Below, in pieces: positions 62,417-64,000 of a stretch of DNA of 64,000 nucleotides. Under the pieces are notes generated by a model that saw only the letters and a program-made list of their open reading frames with translations, ran no database searches and was not told the origin of the DNA. The stretch lies in NCBI GenBank assembly GCA_036397035.1, contig DASWJS010000027.1, forward strand, positions 62,001 through 126,000, written 5' to 3'. The position numbers were made by a program, and so were the translations under genes. The first letter of the stretch is position 1; each line of letters opens with the position of its first letter. Source of the DNA: DASWJS01 sp036397035. GTDB taxonomy: Bacteria > Actinomycetota > AC-67.

Positions 62417-63208
62417 ATGGCGATCTCGATCCACGACCTGCGCTCGTTCAAGGAACGCGGCGAGCGCTTCGCGATGCTGACCGCGTACGACTTCCCGACC
62501 GCCCAGACCCTGGACGAGGCCGGCGTCCCGGTGCTGCTGGTCGGCGACTCGCTCGCCAACGTCGTGCTCGGCTACGACTCGACGATCCCGGTCACGATGG
62601 AGGAGATGCTCCACCACACGGGAGCCGTCGTGCGGGGCGCACGCAGCGCGCTCGTCGTCGGCGACATGCCGTTCGGGTCCTACCAAGCCTCCGTCGAGCA
62701 GGGTCTCGCGAACGCGGTTCGCTTCCTGAAGGAAGCGGGCGCGCACGCCGTGAAGTTCGAGGGTCCGCAGACGGACCTCGTGCGCGCGTGCACCGCCGCG
62801 GGCATTCCGGTCATGGGCCACCTCGGGCTCACCCCCCAGTCGGTCCACCAGTTCGGCGGCTACAAGGTGCAGGGCCGCTCCGACGAGCAAGCCGACGCCA
62901 TCGTGCGCTGGTCCAAGGAGCTGGAGGAGGCGGGCGCGTTCTCGCTGGTGCTCGAGGCAGTGCCGTCGGATCTTGCGCGCCGCGTCACCGAGGCCTTGTC
63001 GATCCCGACCATCGGGATCGGCGCCGGGCCCCACTGCGACGCGCAGGTGCTCGTGATCAACGACCTGATCGGCTTCGCCGGCGGCAAGGCGCCGAAGTTC
63101 GTGAAGCGCTACGCGAACGTCCGCGACGACGTCGCGCGCGCGGCGAGCGCGTTCATGGACGAAGTCGCGCGCGGCGACTACCCGGGTCCCGAGCACTCAT
63201 ACGACTGA
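62417..63208 (+). CDS. panB: 3-methyl-2-oxobutanoate hydroxymethyltransferase
   Basis: 263 residues; GGGAGG precedes the ATG. First committed step of pantothenate synthesis. MLTAYDFPTAQTLDEAGVPV, the metal-site VGDSLANVVLGYDST, EGPQTDLVRACTAAGIPVMGHLGLTPQS and IPTIGIGAGPHCDAQVLV match PanB with its Mg ligands and catalytic glutamate region. It closes the nadE-CBS-panB run. The stop overlaps the convergent membrane gene by 12 nt. Confidence 0.95.
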   Translation: MAISIHDLRSFKERGERFAMLTAYDFPTAQTLDEAGVPVLLVGDSLANVVLGYDSTIPVTMEEMLHHTGAVVRGARSALVVGDMPFGSYQASVEQGLANAVRFLKEAGAHAVKFEGPQTDLVRACTAAGIPVMGHLGLTPQSVHQFGGYKVQGRSDEQADAIVRWSKELEEAGAFSLVLEAVPSDLARRVTEALSIPTIGIGAGPHCDAQVLVINDLIGFAGGKAPKFVKRYANVRDDVARAASAFMDEVARGDYPGPEHSYD

Positions 63209-64000
63209 GTCGCCACCGGCCCGGAGCGCACGCACGGCCGCGCGGCCGGCGAACAACGACAGCGACGCCAGCACGAGCGTGCCCGCCACGGCGCCGAGCG
63301 CGCCAGGCGCTCCGCCCACCGCCGCGGCGTTGAACTGCCACAGGTCGAGGTAGCGGCGCGAGTCGCCGTCGGCGCGCGCGCTCACGTCGCGCAGCGTGCG
63401 GCTCGTGGTCGAGCCGATCAGCTCGTACTGACGGACGACCGCCGGGCCAACCGGCGAGCCGTCGAGCTGCTGCGCGCGCTGGGAGACCAGCATCGCGGGA
63501 GCCGACACGACGAACCCGATCGCCAGCAGCGCGGCCACCGCTCGCCCGCGCCGTGCGCGTTCCTGCGCCCACGGCGCAACCGCGGGAATCAGCGGCGCAA
63601 CCGCGGGAATCAGCAAGCGCGGCCCCCACGACCAGCCCCCCGCCCACGACCACCACGTGGCCGTCATGACGAACGTGACGACGAAGTTTCCCGCCAGCAG
63701 GACGGCGGCGTCGGCGTCGCGACGCCACAGCCGCGCCAGCGCCCACGGCGCGACCGCCAGCACCGGCGCGAACAGCAGCACGGAGGCGCGATGATCGATG
63801 AGCAATCCCCTCGCTCCGGTGAGGAGCGGCGTCGTGAAGCCCTCGCCCCCGTAGCCGAACTCGAGGATCGAACCGAAGCGGGCCCAGTTGTAGAAGGCGA
63901 CGATCGCGGCCGCCGCGGCCAGCGGCGCGGACGCGCCGACGAGGCCGCGCGCGCCGTTCCGCCGCCACCACACGAACGCGAGCAGCGGCAGCAGCACGAG
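63197..64000 (-). CDS. Polytopic membrane protein, glycosyltransferase-like (partial)
   Basis: C-terminal part of about 267 residues; the gene continues beyond the window. At least six hydrophobic segments, with FYNWARFGSILEFGYGGEG and TWWSWAGGWSWGPRLLIP. These texts recall GT-C type membrane mannosyl/arabinosyl-transferase-like proteins of actinobacteria, but the catalytic N-terminal loop is missing here, so the call is tentative. A 21-bp tandem duplication adds an extra LIPAVAP unit. Confidence 0.6.
   Translation of the reverse strand, partial: LVLLPLLAFVWWRRNGARGLVGASAPLAAAAAIVAFYNWARFGSILEFGYGGEGFTTPLLTGARGLLIDHRASVLLFAPVLAVAPWALARLWRRDADAAVLLAGNFVVTFVMTATWWSWAGGWSWGPRLLIPAVAPLIPAVAPWAQERARRGRAVAALLAIGFVVSAPAMLVSQRAQQLDGSPVGPAVVRQYELIGSTTSRTLRDVSARADGDSRRYLDLWQFNAAAVGGAPGALGAVAGTLVLASLSLFAGRAAVRALRAGGDSVV
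63572..63613. repeat. 21-bp tandem duplication
   Basis: CGGCGCAACCGCGGGAATCAG occurs twice head to tail (63572-63592 and 63593-63613), in frame inside the membrane protein gene, giving LIPAVAP twice in a predicted membrane helix. Confidence 0.9.

Overview
The window is about 70% G+C, densely packed, with many ATGA/GTGA start-stop overlaps, GTG starts and very short or absent mRNA leaders. The gene content points to an actinobacterium (Actinomycetota): decaprenyl-phosphoryl-arabinose synthesis (UbiA-like transferase, DprE1, DprE2), a SUF operon with a Rieske gene between sufD and sufC and an intein in SufB, a BldC-like regulator, and glnA/glnE/glnA2 between lipoate genes and panB. The last block matches in order the gcvT - dlaT - lipB - lipA - glnA1 - glnE - glnA2 - panB stretch I know from Mycobacterium tuberculosis (Rv2211c-Rv2225). 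The secreted proteins and lack of mycobacterial lipid genes suggest a deeper-branching lineage, but the window alone cannot place it further.

Layout. 1-4.0 kb: arabinan-precursor operon ending in a membrane-anchored propeller-like protein. 4.0-4.6: VapBC-type toxin-antitoxin pair. 4.7-7.2: histidine utilisation (hutH, hutG). 7.3-8.4: nadA. 8.4-14.7: membrane and secreted protein genes including an orphan ABC binding protein, a CPBP protease, a lipoprotein and a CopC-CopD copper protein, mostly translationally coupled. 14.7-17.2: membrane protein, small TM protein, FAD reductase and SufU. 17.2-22.0: TPR-adenylate cyclase and two cyclic-nucleotide-binding-fold proteins, one in an operon with a flavoprotein and a CoA-binding protein. 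22.0-25.3: island of toxin-antitoxin genes and an OLD-type nuclease of clearly lower G+C, probably acquired. 25.4-31.8: suf operon (B-D-Rieske-C-S, minus strand) with promoter/operator and terminator. 31.9-36.3: sulfurtransferase, secreted metalloprotease, SufT-like protein, OsmC protein, GcvT. 36.4-38.7: two related surface proteins with LAxTG sorting-like motifs. 38.7-43.1: lpd, E2 acyltransferase, lipB, lipA. 43.1-50.2: sensor kinase, subtilisin-like protease, ceramidase-like protein, DEAD-box helicase. 50.3-60.3: glnA, DM13 protein, BldC-like protein, glnE, SpoIID/LytB-type protein, glnA2. 60.3-64: nadE, CBS protein, panB and a partial membrane glycosyltransferase-like gene.

Functional themes: Fe-S cluster and lipoate supply (suf genes, SufU, SufT, LipA, NadA as a client), glutamine synthetase control (GlnE acting on GlnA1 while GlnA2 lacks the target tyrosine), NAD and pantothenate synthesis, cell envelope construction, and an extensive secreted/anchored proteome. 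Items most worth a second look: 14 start codons only 6-10 nt from a TAnnnT-like element (leaderless transcription), the SufB intein and its promoter palindrome, the LAxTG protein pair with long basic tails, the low-G+C defence/TA island, and the cAMP-type signalling locus whose two sensor domains lack the usual arginine. All function calls rest on sequence reading; no database search was possible.
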